Positions 26,684 through 35,790 of a DNA stretch of 37,555 bases are shown piece by piece. The stretch's first letter is position 1; each line of letters starts with the position of its first letter. Source of the DNA: Actinomycetes bacterium. GTDB taxonomy: Bacteria; Actinomycetota; CADDZG01; JAHWKV01. The notes under the pieces are model-generated. The model searched no databases and was not told the DNA's origin. It saw nothing but the letters and a program-made list of their open reading frames with translations. The translations under genes were made by a program, and so were the position numbers. Location of the stretch: the NCBI GenBank assembly GCA_029263035.1, contig JAJCYF010000186.1:1-37555 (forward strand), written 5' to 3'.

Positions 26684-26687
26684 GACC

Positions 26688-27047
26688 GTGGCCAGAGTAA
26701 AACGATCAGTTCACAGCCGTAAGCACCGGCGCGCGACGTTAAAGGCCGCCAAGGGCTATCGCGGCGCACGCAGCCGCCACTACAAGGTCGCCAACGAGCA
26801 GCTTTTGCACTCGATGACCTACGCCTACCGGGACCGCAAGGACCGCAAAGGGCAGTTCCGCCGGCTGTGGATCGCCCGCATCAACGCAGCGGCCCGCAGT
26901 AACGGAATCTCCTACAGTCGGTTTATCGAGGGGCTCTCCAAAGCAGGGGTCGAGGTCGACCGCAAGGTCCTGGCCGAGATTGCAGTCAGCGACGCGGCAA
27001 CCTTTGCCGCCCTCGCCGGCACCGCCAAAGCTGCGCTGGGAGACTAG
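26688..27047 (+). CDS. rplT: 50S ribosomal protein L20
   Basis: A 119-aa product with GTG start 26688, preceded by ATAGGA. The opening [20 protein letters not shown] and [17 protein letters not shown] are the rRNA-binding N-terminal helix of L20; [19 protein letters not shown] is the conserved C-domain. L20 is needed early in 50S assembly and in several bacteria represses its own operon by binding leader RNA. Confidence 0.97.
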   Translation: MARVKRSVHSRKHRRATLKAAKGYRGARSRHYKVANEQLLHSMTYAYRDRKDRKGQFRRLWIARINAAARSNGISYSRFIEGLSKAGVEVDRKVLAEIAVSDAATFAALAGTAKAALGD

Positions 27048-27089
27048 TAGCCCGCCGTAAGGCGCTAGTCGAAAGGTTCCAGGTCAGCC

Positions 27090-27878
27090 TTGATCACCAG
27101 CCTGCGCAACCCCCACATCCAGGCCGCTCGCAAGCTCGTCAAGCGAGCGGTTAGGGACGGCCGCAGGGAGTTCCTGGTGGAGGGTCCCAACGGCGTCGGT
27201 CAGGCCCTGGAGTCGGGGGCCCCGATCACCATCGTGTTCACGGTCGGGCCCGGCGACACGTTCCCCGAGCACAGCCTGCGGGCCAGGGCCCACGGGGTTC
27301 CGGTTCTGGCGGTATCGGAAGACGTGATGCGGGCAATATCATCAACCACCTCCCCGGCGGGCATCGTCGCCGTCAGTCGCTTTGTCGACCGTGATCCTGT
27401 TGTCCTGCTGAAGGAATCGCCCGGCCTGGCCGTTGTCCTCGCAGGCGTGCGGGACCCCGGAAACGCCGGCACCATCATCCGCAGCTGTGCTGCCGCCGGT
27501 GCCGATGCCGTTTTCCTCGGGGAGGCCACCGTGGACATCTACAATCCAAAGTTCGTCAGGGCGACCGCAGGGGCGATGTTCAATCTCCCGTTTGCCCGGA
27601 ATGTTGAGATACGCTGGCTTTTGGATGAGTTGGGTAGTCTCGGCCTGCAGCGTGTGGCCGCCGACCCGGTTGGCGAGGCGGTGTACGACCAGGTGGACTT
27701 CAGGCGGCGCACCGCCTTCGTTTTGGGAAATGAGGCTTGGGGCGTCACTGAGGAGCTCGCCTCCGCAGTCGACGCGAGGGTGAGTATCCCGATGAGCAAG
27801 AGCGTGGAGTCGTTGAACGTAGGCATGGCTGCTACGGTGCTTCTCTTCGAGGCGGCCCGGCAACGGAGGGTTCGCTGA
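27090..27878 (+). CDS. TrmH-family (SpoU) RNA 2'-O-methyltransferase
   Basis: A 262-aa product. ITSLRNPHIQAARKLVKRA with EFLVEGPNGV is the N-terminal RNA-binding domain of the TsnR/YsgA-like branch. The trefoil-knot catalytic domain (about 115-262) shows GVRDPGNAGTIIRSCAAAGA (motif 1), FVLGNEAWGVTEEL (motif 2) and IPMSKSVESLNVGMAATVLL (motif 3). It likely methylates a ribose in rRNA using SAM; the exact nucleotide is not evident. TTG 27090 is the start (AGGT upstream). A tsnR-like gene after rplT and before pheS is the order known from mycobacteria. Confidence 0.92.
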   Translation: MITSLRNPHIQAARKLVKRAVRDGRREFLVEGPNGVGQALESGAPITIVFTVGPGDTFPEHSLRARAHGVPVLAVSEDVMRAISSTTSPAGIVAVSRFVDRDPVVLLKESPGLAVVLAGVRDPGNAGTIIRSCAAAGADAVFLGEATVDIYNPKFVRATAGAMFNLPFARNVEIRWLLDELGSLGLQRVAADPVGEAVYDQVDFRRRTAFVLGNEAWGVTEELASAVDARVSIPMSKSVESLNVGMAATVLLFEAARQRRVR

Positions 27879-28948
27879 TGGGCGGGTCCGATCTTGCCGG
27901 GGTCATAGCCAATATCCGCGAGGCGATTGTCGTGGTGGATTCCTCGGGCGCCGTCATTGAGTGGCTCGGAGGTGCCCAGCGCATGTTCGGGTGGTCGGCC
28001 GGGGAGATGGCGGGCCGCAATTTGGACGAGGTGCTGCAGCCCAAGGACGTGAACGGCAACCGCACCTGCATCGGACGCATAGCGAAGGACAAAGAGTTGG
28101 TCATTACCAAGGGAACACCCGAACGAGAGGTGCTCACGGTTACCAGGACGGGCGCGCCGTTGTGGATCGGGGTGACCTCCAGTTTCGAGCGAGCCCCGGG
28201 CCAGGGGGTGGTGCGGACGACCGCGGTGATGCGCGATATCGGGCGCCGCAAACGGGTGGACATGGCCAAGTCGGAGGTCATCTCGGCGGTGGCCCACGAG
28301 CTTCGGTCGCCGCTCACGTCGGTCAAGGGCTTCACCTCGACGCTCCTGCGCCGGTGGGATCGCTTCGACGACGACCACAAAAAACACCTGCTGGCCACCA
28401 TCAATGCCGATGCCGACCGGGTGACCCGCCTGATCGGAGAGCTGTTGGACCTCAGCCGCCTGGAAGCCGGCCGGCTTCCTCTGTCCCGGCAGATGATCAG
28501 TCTGGGCGACATCACATCCCGGGTGGTGGAGCGGATCAGGCCGAGGGCGGAAAAACACGAGATCGGGTTCGAGTTTCCTGACGGGTTCCCCCAGGTCTTC
28601 GCCGACTCGGACAAAATCGAGCAGGTGCTGACCAACCTTTTGGAGAACGCGGTCAAGTACACCACCGGGGGCCGGGTTACGGTTGCCGGCTCGCTGCAGG
28701 ATGCGATGGTGCTGGTGTCGGTGACCGACGAGGGCAGGGGCATTGCGGTTGAGCACCAGTTCAAGGTATTCAACAAGTTCTTCCGGGAGCGGGCCCAGGC
28801 CCAGAACCCGGGCACCGGCCTGGGGCTGTACATCTCCAAGGGCCTCGTGGAGGCACACGGCGGCCGGATCTGGGTGGAGAACGGCGCCGACAAGGGTGCC
28901 ATCTTCTGCTTCACCCTGCCCCGAAGTGCCGACGGGGAGACGCCTTGA
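27878..28948 (+). CDS. Orphan PAS-domain histidine kinase
   Basis: A 356-aa soluble kinase with no membrane span. A PAS domain occupies about residues 5-120 (NIREAIVVVDSSGAVIEWLG). The HisKA domain has phospho-acceptor His140 in VAHELRSPLTSVKGF. The ATPase domain shows the N box NLLENAVKYT, G1 DEGRGI, F box KFFRE and G2 GTGLGLYISKGLVE. The start overlaps the methylase stop by one base and the stop overlaps the pheS start by 4 bp, so it is embedded in the translation operon. No response regulator gene is in the window. The signal sensed by the PAS domain is unknown; a cytosolic ligand or redox state is likely. Confidence 0.92.
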   Translation: MGGSDLAGVIANIREAIVVVDSSGAVIEWLGGAQRMFGWSAGEMAGRNLDEVLQPKDVNGNRTCIGRIAKDKELVITKGTPEREVLTVTRTGAPLWIGVTSSFERAPGQGVVRTTAVMRDIGRRKRVDMAKSEVISAVAHELRSPLTSVKGFTSTLLRRWDRFDDDHKKHLLATINADADRVTRLIGELLDLSRLEAGRLPLSRQMISLGDITSRVVERIRPRAEKHEIGFEFPDGFPQVFADSDKIEQVLTNLLENAVKYTTGGRVTVAGSLQDAMVLVSVTDEGRGIAVEHQFKVFNKFFRERAQAQNPGTGLGLYISKGLVEAHGGRIWVENGADKGAIFCFTLPRSADGETP

Positions 28949-29979
28949 GCGCGGTCGACGAGCTTCAGAGCATCGAGAGAACCGCCCTGGACGAGCTGGG
29001 CGGAGCCGATTCGTCCGAGCGGGTCCAGGAGCTGCAGATCACCTATCTTGGGCGTAAGGGCCCCCTGGCGCGGGTCGGAAAGTCTCTGGGCGGGCTCCCG
29101 GTGGAGGAGCGCAAGCTGGTCGGGCAGACGGCCAACCGGGTCCGGGGCCTCATCGAAGCCGCCATCGCCGAAAAGCTCGCCGAGCTGGACAAGCTGGAGC
29201 GCGCCGGCCGGCTGGAGGCCGAACGCCTGGACATCACCCTGCCCGGCCGTATGCCCCCCACCGGGAGGCTTCACCCGCTGACCGAGGTGTTAGAGGAGAT
29301 CGTCGACATCTTCGTCGGCCTGGGCTTCTCGGTGGCCGAGGGCCCCCTGGTGGAGACCGACTACTACAGCTTCCAGGCGCTCAACATTCCTCAGGATCAC
29401 GCCGCACGCAGCATGCAGGACACGTTCTACGTCGACACCGGCGCCCCGCAGCCCTACGTCCTGCGCCCCCACACCTCGCCCATGCAGGTGCGGCTGATGG
29501 AGTCCGCCCCGCCGCCCCACTACGTGGTGGTGCCGGGTGTGGTGGCCCGCCGGGACGAGATCGACGCCAACCACCTGGCCCAGTTCATGCAGATCGAAGG
29601 GCTGGCGGTCGACGAGAACATCAGCTTCGCCGACCTGAAGGGCGTCCTGGAGGTGTTCGCCCGGCAGATGTTCGGGTCCAACCTGACCGTGCGCATGCAC
29701 CCCAGCTACTTCCCGTTCACCGAGCCGTCGGCCGAGGTCTACGTCTCCTGTTTCGCTTGCGACGGCAGCGGCTGCGCCACCTGCCGCGGGGAGGGCTGGA
29801 TCGAGATCATGGGGGCCGGAATGGTCCACCCCAACGTCTTCCGTTCCGTCGGCTACCCGGCATCGACCACCGGCTTCGCCTTCGGCATGGGAGTCGAGCG
29901 GATCGCCAAGCTCAAATATTCGGTCAACGACCTGCGCACGTTCTACGAGAACGACCTGCGCTTCCTGGGCTCCCGATGA
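28945..29979 (+). CDS. pheS: Phenylalanyl-tRNA synthetase alpha subunit
   Basis: Catalytic subunit of the alpha2beta2 enzyme that charges tRNA-Phe. The TTG 28945 start overlaps the kinase stop (TTGA). The 344-aa product has the N-terminal coiled coil (about 1-95, including ITYLGRKGPLARV), class II motif 1 near HPLTEVLEEIVDIFVGLGF, motif 2 around LRPHTSPMQVRLM, and motif 3 in GFAFGMGVERIAKLKY. It contains the zinc-ribbon insertion CFACDGSGCATCRGEGW, found in many Gram-positive PheS (for example Bacillus) and absent from E. coli. Confidence 0.97.
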   Translation: MSAVDELQSIERTALDELGGADSSERVQELQITYLGRKGPLARVGKSLGGLPVEERKLVGQTANRVRGLIEAAIAEKLAELDKLERAGRLEAERLDITLPGRMPPTGRLHPLTEVLEEIVDIFVGLGFSVAEGPLVETDYYSFQALNIPQDHAARSMQDTFYVDTGAPQPYVLRPHTSPMQVRLMESAPPPHYVVVPGVVARRDEIDANHLAQFMQIEGLAVDENISFADLKGVLEVFARQMFGSNLTVRMHPSYFPFTEPSAEVYVSCFACDGSGCATCRGEGWIEIMGAGMVHPNVFRSVGYPASTTGFAFGMGVERIAKLKYSVNDLRTFYENDLRFLGSR

Positions 29980-32369
29980 AGGTCCCCCTGAACTGGCTGG
30001 CCGAGTTCGTTGAGATCAACGCGGCGCCCGAGGAGATCGCAGCCAATCTGACGTCGGCCGGCATGAAGGTCGAGAAGATCTATCGCACCGGCGAGGGCGT
30101 CGAGGGCATCATCGTCGGCGAGGTGGATGCAGTTGGGGAGCACCCGAACGCCGACAAGCTTTCCGTCGTCCGGGTCCGCACCGGCTGCGATTACATCAGC
30201 GTGGTGTGCGGCGCCAGCAACTTCAAGGTGGGGGACCGGGTCCCCGTGGCACAGCCGGGCTCCAAGGTGCCCAAGGTAGGAGAGATCGGCCGGCGCAAGT
30301 TCCGCGGGGTCCCCTCCGAGGGGATGCTCTGCAGCGCCTCCGAGCTGGGCCTGGGCGACGACCATTCCGGCATCCTGGTGCTGGATCCCAAAACCATCGT
30401 CGGCACCGATCTGAAGCAGGCGCTCGGTCTGGGCGAGGCGGTCCTGGAGCTGGAGATCAACCCGAACCGGCCCGACGCCATGGGGTTGATCGGGATCGCC
30501 CGGGAGGTGGCAGCGTGCACCGGCGCCGGTCTCAAGGACTTCAGCGCAACGATCGACTTCAAGGTCTCCGAGGCCCGGGCCTCGGACTTCGTCCGGGTTG
30601 AGATTCAGGACGAAGCTGGATGCCCTCGCTACATGGCCCGGGTCATTGAGGGCGCCGGCTCAGGGCCTTCCCCCGCCTGGGCGCAGCAGCGGCTGATCCT
30701 GAGCGGGGTGCGTCCGATCTCGGCGATCGTCGACGCCACCAACTACGCCATGCTGGTGACCGGCCAGCCCCAGCACGCCTTCGACATGGACAGGGTCGGC
30801 GGCGGCAAAATCGTCGTCCGGCGGGCGGCCCCCGGCGAGACCCTGATCTCCATCGACGGCATCGATCGCAAGCTGGACCCCGAGGACCTGGTTATCGCCG
30901 ATGAGTCCAGGCCGGTGGCCCTGGCCGGTGTGATGGGCGGGCAGGACAGCGAGGTCACCGATTCGACCAACCGGGTGATCCTGGAGACCGCCAACTTTGA
31001 GACCCGCTCCATCTTCCGGACCTCCCGCCGCCACGCCCTGCGCTCCGAAGCGTCGGCCCGGTTCGAGAGGGGAGTCGACCCCAACGGTGTCGACCTGGCC
31101 TCGCGGCTGGCTACCGCGCTCATCGTCGACTGGGCCGGCGGGAATGCGGCCGCCGGGTCGGTCGACGTCTACCCCAACCCCGTCGAGCGCGAGACCATCA
31201 CCATGCGCCCCGACCGGGCGCGGGCGTTGCTGGGCGCGGATTTCAGCACCGAGCAGATGACCGACGCCCTCGGGCGCCTGGGGCTGAAGCCGGAGAACGA
31301 TGACGGGGCCATCCGCACGACGGTCCCCACCTTCCGGGTGGACCTGAAGGTGGAGGAGGACCTGATCGAGGAGGTCGCCCGGGTGATCGGTTACGACAAG
31401 ATCCCCACCACGCTGCCCTCCGGGTCCAACCGGGCCGGCCGGCTTCCCGACACCGAGAAGGCTCTTCGCAAGCTGCGCCGGGCGCTGATCGGCGCCGGTT
31501 TGTACGAAGCGAAGACCTCGAGCCTGGTGAGCCCGGCGGATCTGGAGAAGATCGGTCTGGGCTCGAATGCCGCCACCCCGCTGGCCAACCCGATCAGCCG
31601 CGACGAGTCGCTGCTCAGGCCCTCACTTTTGCCCGGCCTGCTGCGCTCTGCCGCCCTCAACTTCTCCCGCCGCCCCGGCGCGGTGAGGCTGTTCGAGGTC
31701 GGACGCACGTTTCACCCGAACGGCACCGAGCCGCCCGTGGAAAAACTCAGGCTGGCGATTGCACTGGGGGGCGTGAGCCCGCAGGAGTGGCACTCTCCGG
31801 AACGGGAGATGGACTTCTTCGACCTCAAGGGCATGGTGGAGGTCGTGCTGCAGACCCTGAGTGTGAGGGATGCGGAGTTCGAGGAGCGCCAGGAGGTCTT
31901 GTTTCACCCGACCCGTGCAGCGGGCCTGTTTGCCGGCGACGGCACCCGGCTGGGGGTTTTCGGAGAGCTGGCGCCGGAGTCGGCGGACCGGGCCGGTGTA
32001 CCCGCCCGCTTCAGCGTGGGTGAGTTCGACCTGGATGCCCTTATTGCGCTGGTCGGGGCACCGCTGCCCCCGCCGGAGCCCAGCCGCTTCCCGGCCGTCC
32101 TGCTGGACCTGGCGGTGGTCGTCGCCGAGAAGGTGGATACCCGCAGCCTGCTGAACACCGCCCGGAGCGCGGGCGGGCCGCTGCTGGAGAGCGTCCGCCT
32201 GATCGACGTCTACCGGGGGGAGCAGGTGGGGGCCGGCAACAAGAGCATGGCGATCTCCATGACCTTCCGCAGTCCGGAGAGGACCCTGGCCGACGGTGAG
32301 GCGCTCCAGGCCCGCAACGCCATCGCGAAAGCGATCGAGCAGAACCATGGAGGCAAGGTCCGGGCTTAA
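29976..32369 (+). CDS. pheT: Phenylalanyl-tRNA synthetase beta subunit
   Basis: ATG 29976 (MKVPLNWLAEFVEI) overlaps the pheS stop (ATGA); the track start is within pheS. The 797-aa product shows the tRNA-binding EMAP-like domain (about 40-150, VGEHPNADKLSVVRV), the B3/4 editing domain (about 205-380, with HAFDMDRVGG), B5 (about 400-470), the catalytic-like domain (about 480-690) and the C-terminal FDX-ACB anticodon-binding domain (last ~90 residues, SRFPAVLLDLAVVV...KSMAISMTFRSPERTL). All are in the normal order and length. The stop overlaps the convergent pdxH gene by 4 bp. Confidence 0.97.
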   Translation: MKVPLNWLAEFVEINAAPEEIAANLTSAGMKVEKIYRTGEGVEGIIVGEVDAVGEHPNADKLSVVRVRTGCDYISVVCGASNFKVGDRVPVAQPGSKVPKVGEIGRRKFRGVPSEGMLCSASELGLGDDHSGILVLDPKTIVGTDLKQALGLGEAVLELEINPNRPDAMGLIGIAREVAACTGAGLKDFSATIDFKVSEARASDFVRVEIQDEAGCPRYMARVIEGAGSGPSPAWAQQRLILSGVRPISAIVDATNYAMLVTGQPQHAFDMDRVGGGKIVVRRAAPGETLISIDGIDRKLDPEDLVIADESRPVALAGVMGGQDSEVTDSTNRVILETANFETRSIFRTSRRHALRSEASARFERGVDPNGVDLASRLATALIVDWAGGNAAAGSVDVYPNPVERETITMRPDRARALLGADFSTEQMTDALGRLGLKPENDDGAIRTTVPTFRVDLKVEEDLIEEVARVIGYDKIPTTLPSGSNRAGRLPDTEKALRKLRRALIGAGLYEAKTSSLVSPADLEKIGLGSNAATPLANPISRDESLLRPSLLPGLLRSAALNFSRRPGAVRLFEVGRTFHPNGTEPPVEKLRLAIALGGVSPQEWHSPEREMDFFDLKGMVEVVLQTLSVRDAEFEERQEVLFHPTRAAGLFAGDGTRLGVFGELAPESADRAGVPARFSVGEFDLDALIALVGAPLPPPEPSRFPAVLLDLAVVVAEKVDTRSLLNTARSAGGPLLESVRLIDVYRGEQVGAGNKSMAISMTFRSPERTLADGEALQARNAIAKAIEQNHGGKVRA

Positions 32370-32962
32370 GGAGCCAGCCGCTCCACGATCCAGGTCCCGC
32401 CCTCCAACCGGAACCGCAACCGGTCGTGCATGCGGTTGATACCGGCCTGCCAGAACTCGACGGCCGTCGGGGCCACCCGGAAGCCGCCCCAGTGCGGGGG
32501 CCGGGGCACCGGGTCCTCGCCGTACTCTTCGAGGAGCCTCGCCCGGCGGCCTTCCAGCTCGTCCCGGGACCCGATCACCCGGGACTGCGGGCTTGCCAGC
32601 GCACTGAGCTGTGACGGCCGGGGGCGGGTGGCCCAATAGGTGTCGGACTGCGCGGAGCTCAGGCGTTCGGCACTTCCGTCGACCACTACCTGCCGGCCGA
32701 GGTCGTACCAGGGCATGAGCAGGCTGACCGCCGGATTGGCCGCGAGCTCCCGGCCCTTCCGGGAGTCGTAGTTGGTGTGGAAGTCAAAGCCGGCTTGAGA
32801 CACCCCGCGCAGCAGGACCGACCTGGAGCCGGGCCTGCCATCCGGCGACGCGGTCGAGACGACCATGCCGTAGGGCTCTGCTATTCCGGCATTGAGTGCC
32901 TCATCCATCCACCGCTCGAACTGCTCGAGCCAGCTGGAGGCGAGAGTGCTCTCCGAAAGCAC
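32366..32962 (-). CDS. pdxH: Pyridoxamine 5'-phosphate oxidase
   Basis: Makes the active vitamin B6 form PLP using FMN. The 198-aa product has ASPDGRPGSRSVLLRGVSQAGF and FHTNYDSRKGRELAANP, which bind FMN, VVVDGSAERLS, and the C-terminal dimerisation part ending EFWQAGINRMHDRLRF and ERLAP. These strongly match PdxH rather than general PPOX proteins. The GTG start at 32962 lies 11 bp after the terC stop, so the two genes are probably co-transcribed. Confidence 0.92.
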   Translation of the reverse strand: MLSESTLASSWLEQFERWMDEALNAGIAEPYGMVVSTASPDGRPGSRSVLLRGVSQAGFDFHTNYDSRKGRELAANPAVSLLMPWYDLGRQVVVDGSAERLSSAQSDTYWATRPRPSQLSALASPQSRVIGSRDELEGRRARLLEEYGEDPVPRPPHWGGFRVAPTAVEFWQAGINRMHDRLRFRLEGGTWIVERLAP

Positions 32963-32973
32963 CGGCGGTGTGG

Positions 32974-33840
32974 CTACTTGCGTCCGCTCGGCTTGGCCGG
33001 AGGCTTTTTGGCCGGAGGCTTGCGGGCAGCCGGCTTTGGCTTGCCGGCCGTCTTGCCCGAAGCCTTCGGTCCCGGCCTCTTGCGCGAGTACCGGGATCGA
33101 AGTTCGACCGGCTCATCCTTCAGTGCCGCCGCCTTCTCCGCCCGCTTGCGGCCCGCCCGCAGGTTGATCGCTTCGACGAACAGCGAGAAGCCCATGGCGA
33201 AGTAGATGTAGCCCTTCGGGATGTGCCGGTGCAGACCCTCCAGGATCAGGCTCAGCCCGATGAGGAGCAGGAAGCTCAAGGCCAGGATCTTGACCGTGGG
33301 GTGCCGGTCGACGAACGCACTGACTGCTTCAGCGGCTATGAGCATCACCCCTATGGCGACGACGACCGCGGCAATCATCACGCTGATCTCGTCCACCATT
33401 CCGACGGCGGTGATGACCGAGTCCAGCGAGAAGACGATGTCCAGAAGGCCGATCTGGATGATCACGCTGACGAAGGACGCTGCCGCCTTGGCCGAAGCGT
33501 GTCCTTCGTGGCCTTCGAGCTTGTCGTGGATCTCGAAGGTGCTCTTGGCGATCAGAAACAGTCCGCCGACTATCAGGATCAGATCCCGGCCGGAGACCTC
33601 CTGGGAAAAGACCGTGAATAACGGGTCTACCAACCCGATGATCACGGAGAGGGTGAGTAGAAGGGCGACCCGCATCAGCAGCGCCAGCCCGAGGCCGATC
33701 TGCCGGGCCTTCTTTTGCTGCTCGGCCGGAAGCTTCCCGGCAAGGATGGACAGAAAAACAATGTTGTCGATGCCCAGGACGATCTCCAGGGCAAGCAACG
33801 TCAAGAAGCCGACGATGACGTCCGCCGTCAAGAAATCCAT
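32974..33840 (-). CDS. TerC-family membrane protein with a basic tail
   Basis: A 288-aa product. The N-terminal ~235 residues form about seven membrane helices with TerC hallmarks: LALEIVLGIDNIVFLSILAG and GLLDIVFSLDSVITAVGM, whose acidic residues likely bind metal. TerC proteins are linked to tellurite resistance and metal (manganese) export. The last ~50 residues are a Lys/Pro/Ala-rich tail (KPPAKKPPAKPSGRK) expected in the cytoplasm. ATG 33840 follows AGGTGAG. It leads the terC-pdxH pair; the gene upstream is divergent. Confidence 0.92.
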   Translation of the reverse strand: MDFLTADVIVGFLTLLALEIVLGIDNIVFLSILAGKLPAEQQKKARQIGLGLALLMRVALLLTLSVIIGLVDPLFTVFSQEVSGRDLILIVGGLFLIAKSTFEIHDKLEGHEGHASAKAAASFVSVIIQIGLLDIVFSLDSVITAVGMVDEISVMIAAVVVAIGVMLIAAEAVSAFVDRHPTVKILALSFLLLIGLSLILEGLHRHIPKGYIYFAMGFSLFVEAINLRAGRKRAEKAAALKDEPVELRSRYSRKRPGPKASGKTAGKPKPAARKPPAKKPPAKPSGRK

Positions 33841-33922
33841 TCTTCTTACTCACCTTTCGCCGGAAAACCTGCCGCAACTCTATCCGTCTTGGGTCCGGCG
33901 GAAACAGCCGGCACCTCAGGCA

Positions 33923-33928
33923 TAGAAT
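33923..33928 (+). promoter_or_regulatory. -10 candidate for a leaderless transcript
   Basis: TAGAAT ends 9 bp before ATG 33938, and no Shine-Dalgarno is present, so translation probably begins at the 5' end of the mRNA. Confidence 0.4.
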
Positions 33929-33937
33929 TGCGCGCAG

Positions 33938-34678
33938 ATGAATCTCCCGGAACCCGCCGACCCGCTTTTCGAGATTGCTCCCGAAGAGTTCACGGCCGAA
34001 CGGGATCGCATCGCCAAACGGCTCAAGGAACAGGGTGACGACGGGGCGGCGGCGGCGATAAAGGCGCTGAAGCGCCCCAGCGTCACGGCCTACGCCCTCA
34101 ACCTCGTAGCCCGGCGGGACTCCGACCTGATCGGGTCCCTGCTGGAGGCCGAAGAGCGGCTGAGGACGGCGAAGTCCCGGGCCGACATGGATGGAGCCAA
34201 GGCCGACCGCCAGAAGGCCATCTCGGCGATATCCGGCAAGGCGATCTCCGTTCTGACCGGGCAGGGGCGGTCCGTCACCCCCCAGGTAAAGGAGCGGCTT
34301 ACCGAGACCCTGCTGGCGGTGGCGACCGACGATCAAACCCGTGAACTGCTTGAGCACGGACGGCTGCTGAAGGAGGCGAAGGCGGGCGGCTTCGGCGGGC
34401 CGGTGGCGGTTTTCGAGGCGGTTGAGCCCGACGACGAGCTCCGCAAGCTCAACCAGCGGATATCCCGGCTGAGGGCGGAGGGGGAGGCCAAGCTGATGGA
34501 AGCCAAGAAGGCCGGGACGGACTCCGACCGGGCCCGGCACGAGGCCGACGAGCTGGCGGAAGCGTCGGCCGCGGCCGCAGAGCGTGCCGGCAAGCTGGCC
34601 AACCTCGCCCGCAAGGCGGAGGAGGTCGGCCGGTCAAAGCTGGCGGAAGCTGAGGAGCTGGAGAGCCGTCCCCGTTAG
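33938..34678 (+). CDS. Coiled-coil hypothetical protein of actinobacterial type
   Basis: A 246-aa protein with no signal peptide. The N-terminal third (FTAERDRIAKRLKEQGD, AIKALKRPSVTAYALNLVAR) matches a family frequently annotated as hypothetical in Actinomycetota. The C-terminal part (about 165-246) is an uninterrupted Ala/Glu/Lys-rich coiled coil (LNQRISRLRAEGEAKLMEAK). A role in binding nucleic acid or in the cell envelope is unknown. The stop overlaps the convergent lipoprotein gene by 4 bp. Confidence 0.75.
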   Translation: MNLPEPADPLFEIAPEEFTAERDRIAKRLKEQGDDGAAAAIKALKRPSVTAYALNLVARRDSDLIGSLLEAEERLRTAKSRADMDGAKADRQKAISAISGKAISVLTGQGRSVTPQVKERLTETLLAVATDDQTRELLEHGRLLKEAKAGGFGGPVAVFEAVEPDDELRKLNQRISRLRAEGEAKLMEAKKAGTDSDRARHEADELAEASAAAAERAGKLANLARKAEEVGRSKLAEAEELESRPR

Positions 34679-35709
34679 GGGCTGTGCTCGAAGGCCACGA
34701 CCCCGCTGGTGCTGCCGACGATCTCAACCAGCTCGTCCGCCGGTGCCGGCGGTACCTCCGCAGCGACCATGTGGATGACGGTCCTTTCGATGGTTTCGTA
34801 GGTGCCCGGAGGCAAAAGTCCTTCAGATCCGGTGGTCAGGTTGAGCGTCCGGCCGCCCGGGGCGGCGGCGTAGCTGGTCACGACGTCGACGCTGAAAACT
34901 GCCAGCGCCCCGCCGTCTGTGGTTTCGAACGCTTCGACCTCCCGCTCGCCGGGCGTGACCCCGATCGAGGTTGTGATCTGGGCCTGGGCGTCCTCGTCCA
35001 CCGAAGCCTTGTAGGACTGGGAGAGCTCGCTGGTGAACCGGCCGGGGGCGAAGATCGTCGACTCCGTGCCCTCGGCGTAGCCCGACAGGTAGTTGCTGAA
35101 CTCCTCAGGCACGCGGGCCGGGTCCAGCTTGAGGTCGCCTTCCCGCTCATCGGTCACCTGCTCGGCGAACCCGTCGGCGTCCAGCCGGATGTCCGGCGCC
35201 GGGTACTCCGGGGGCACCGTGACGTACATGGCAAGCTTCCACGGCTCGTCCGCCGCCGCCTTTTCATACAGGCGCAAGCGGCTGATGGGACCGGCGTCGG
35301 GGTTGTCCACCGGGACCAATCTGACGTAGGCCATAAACCGGGCCGGGTAGGTGGTCTGCCTCGGCACGTACGCTGTGACCTGCTCGATGTCCCGGTCGAC
35401 GCCGGACGCGGTGGTGCGACCCAGGGCTCTGAAGCGCTTGTAGAAAGCATCGTCAATGTCGCGCGCCGGGGAGGTCTCGATCGAGTTCTGAAGGTTTTCA
35501 TCCATGGTGGCGTTGGCTGTTTCGGAGCCGGTGTTCAGCTCCTCCACTATTGCCCGGGCGTCACCCGGCAGCAGGACGGGATCCTGCGAAACCTCCACCG
35601 ACCCGGTGGTCTCATCCTCCTGCTCCGGGGAGTCCTGCGCGCAGGCACCCAAGGCAATCAGAAAGGTCATAAGCAGGACTATCAGCCGGGTGGTTCGCAA
35701 AGATGCCAT
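34675..35709 (-). CDS. Lipoprotein of unknown function
   Basis: A 344-aa product. ATG 35709 (MASLRTTRLIVLL) follows GAGGAGGATCA, a near-perfect Shine-Dalgarno; the track start 12 codons upstream lacks one. The signal peptide ends in the lipobox ALGAC (Cys23), so the mature protein is tethered outside the membrane. An acidic linker (SPEQEDETTG) follows. The body (about 60-344) has no recognised domain, no cysteines and many acidic and aromatic residues; it may hold two related alpha-beta segments. Function is unknown. Confidence 0.8.
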   Translation of the reverse strand: MASLRTTRLIVLLMTFLIALGACAQDSPEQEDETTGSVEVSQDPVLLPGDARAIVEELNTGSETANATMDENLQNSIETSPARDIDDAFYKRFRALGRTTASGVDRDIEQVTAYVPRQTTYPARFMAYVRLVPVDNPDAGPISRLRLYEKAAADEPWKLAMYVTVPPEYPAPDIRLDADGFAEQVTDEREGDLKLDPARVPEEFSNYLSGYAEGTESTIFAPGRFTSELSQSYKASVDEDAQAQITTSIGVTPGEREVEAFETTDGGALAVFSVDVVTSYAAAPGGRTLNLTTGSEGLLPPGTYETIERTVIHMVAAEVPPAPADELVEIVGSTSGVVAFEHSP

Positions 35710-35790
35710 TGATCCTCCTCTGCAATCTCCCTCACGATACTTCACGGTGCCCGCTGGGAACCAGCATCGTTAGGTCGTGCCCGGCAGCGA

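Noticed and set aside
33329-34540. 403-aa minus-strand ORF spanning the terC start and the coiled-coil gene
   Set aside because: It would overlap two supported genes and has no domain.
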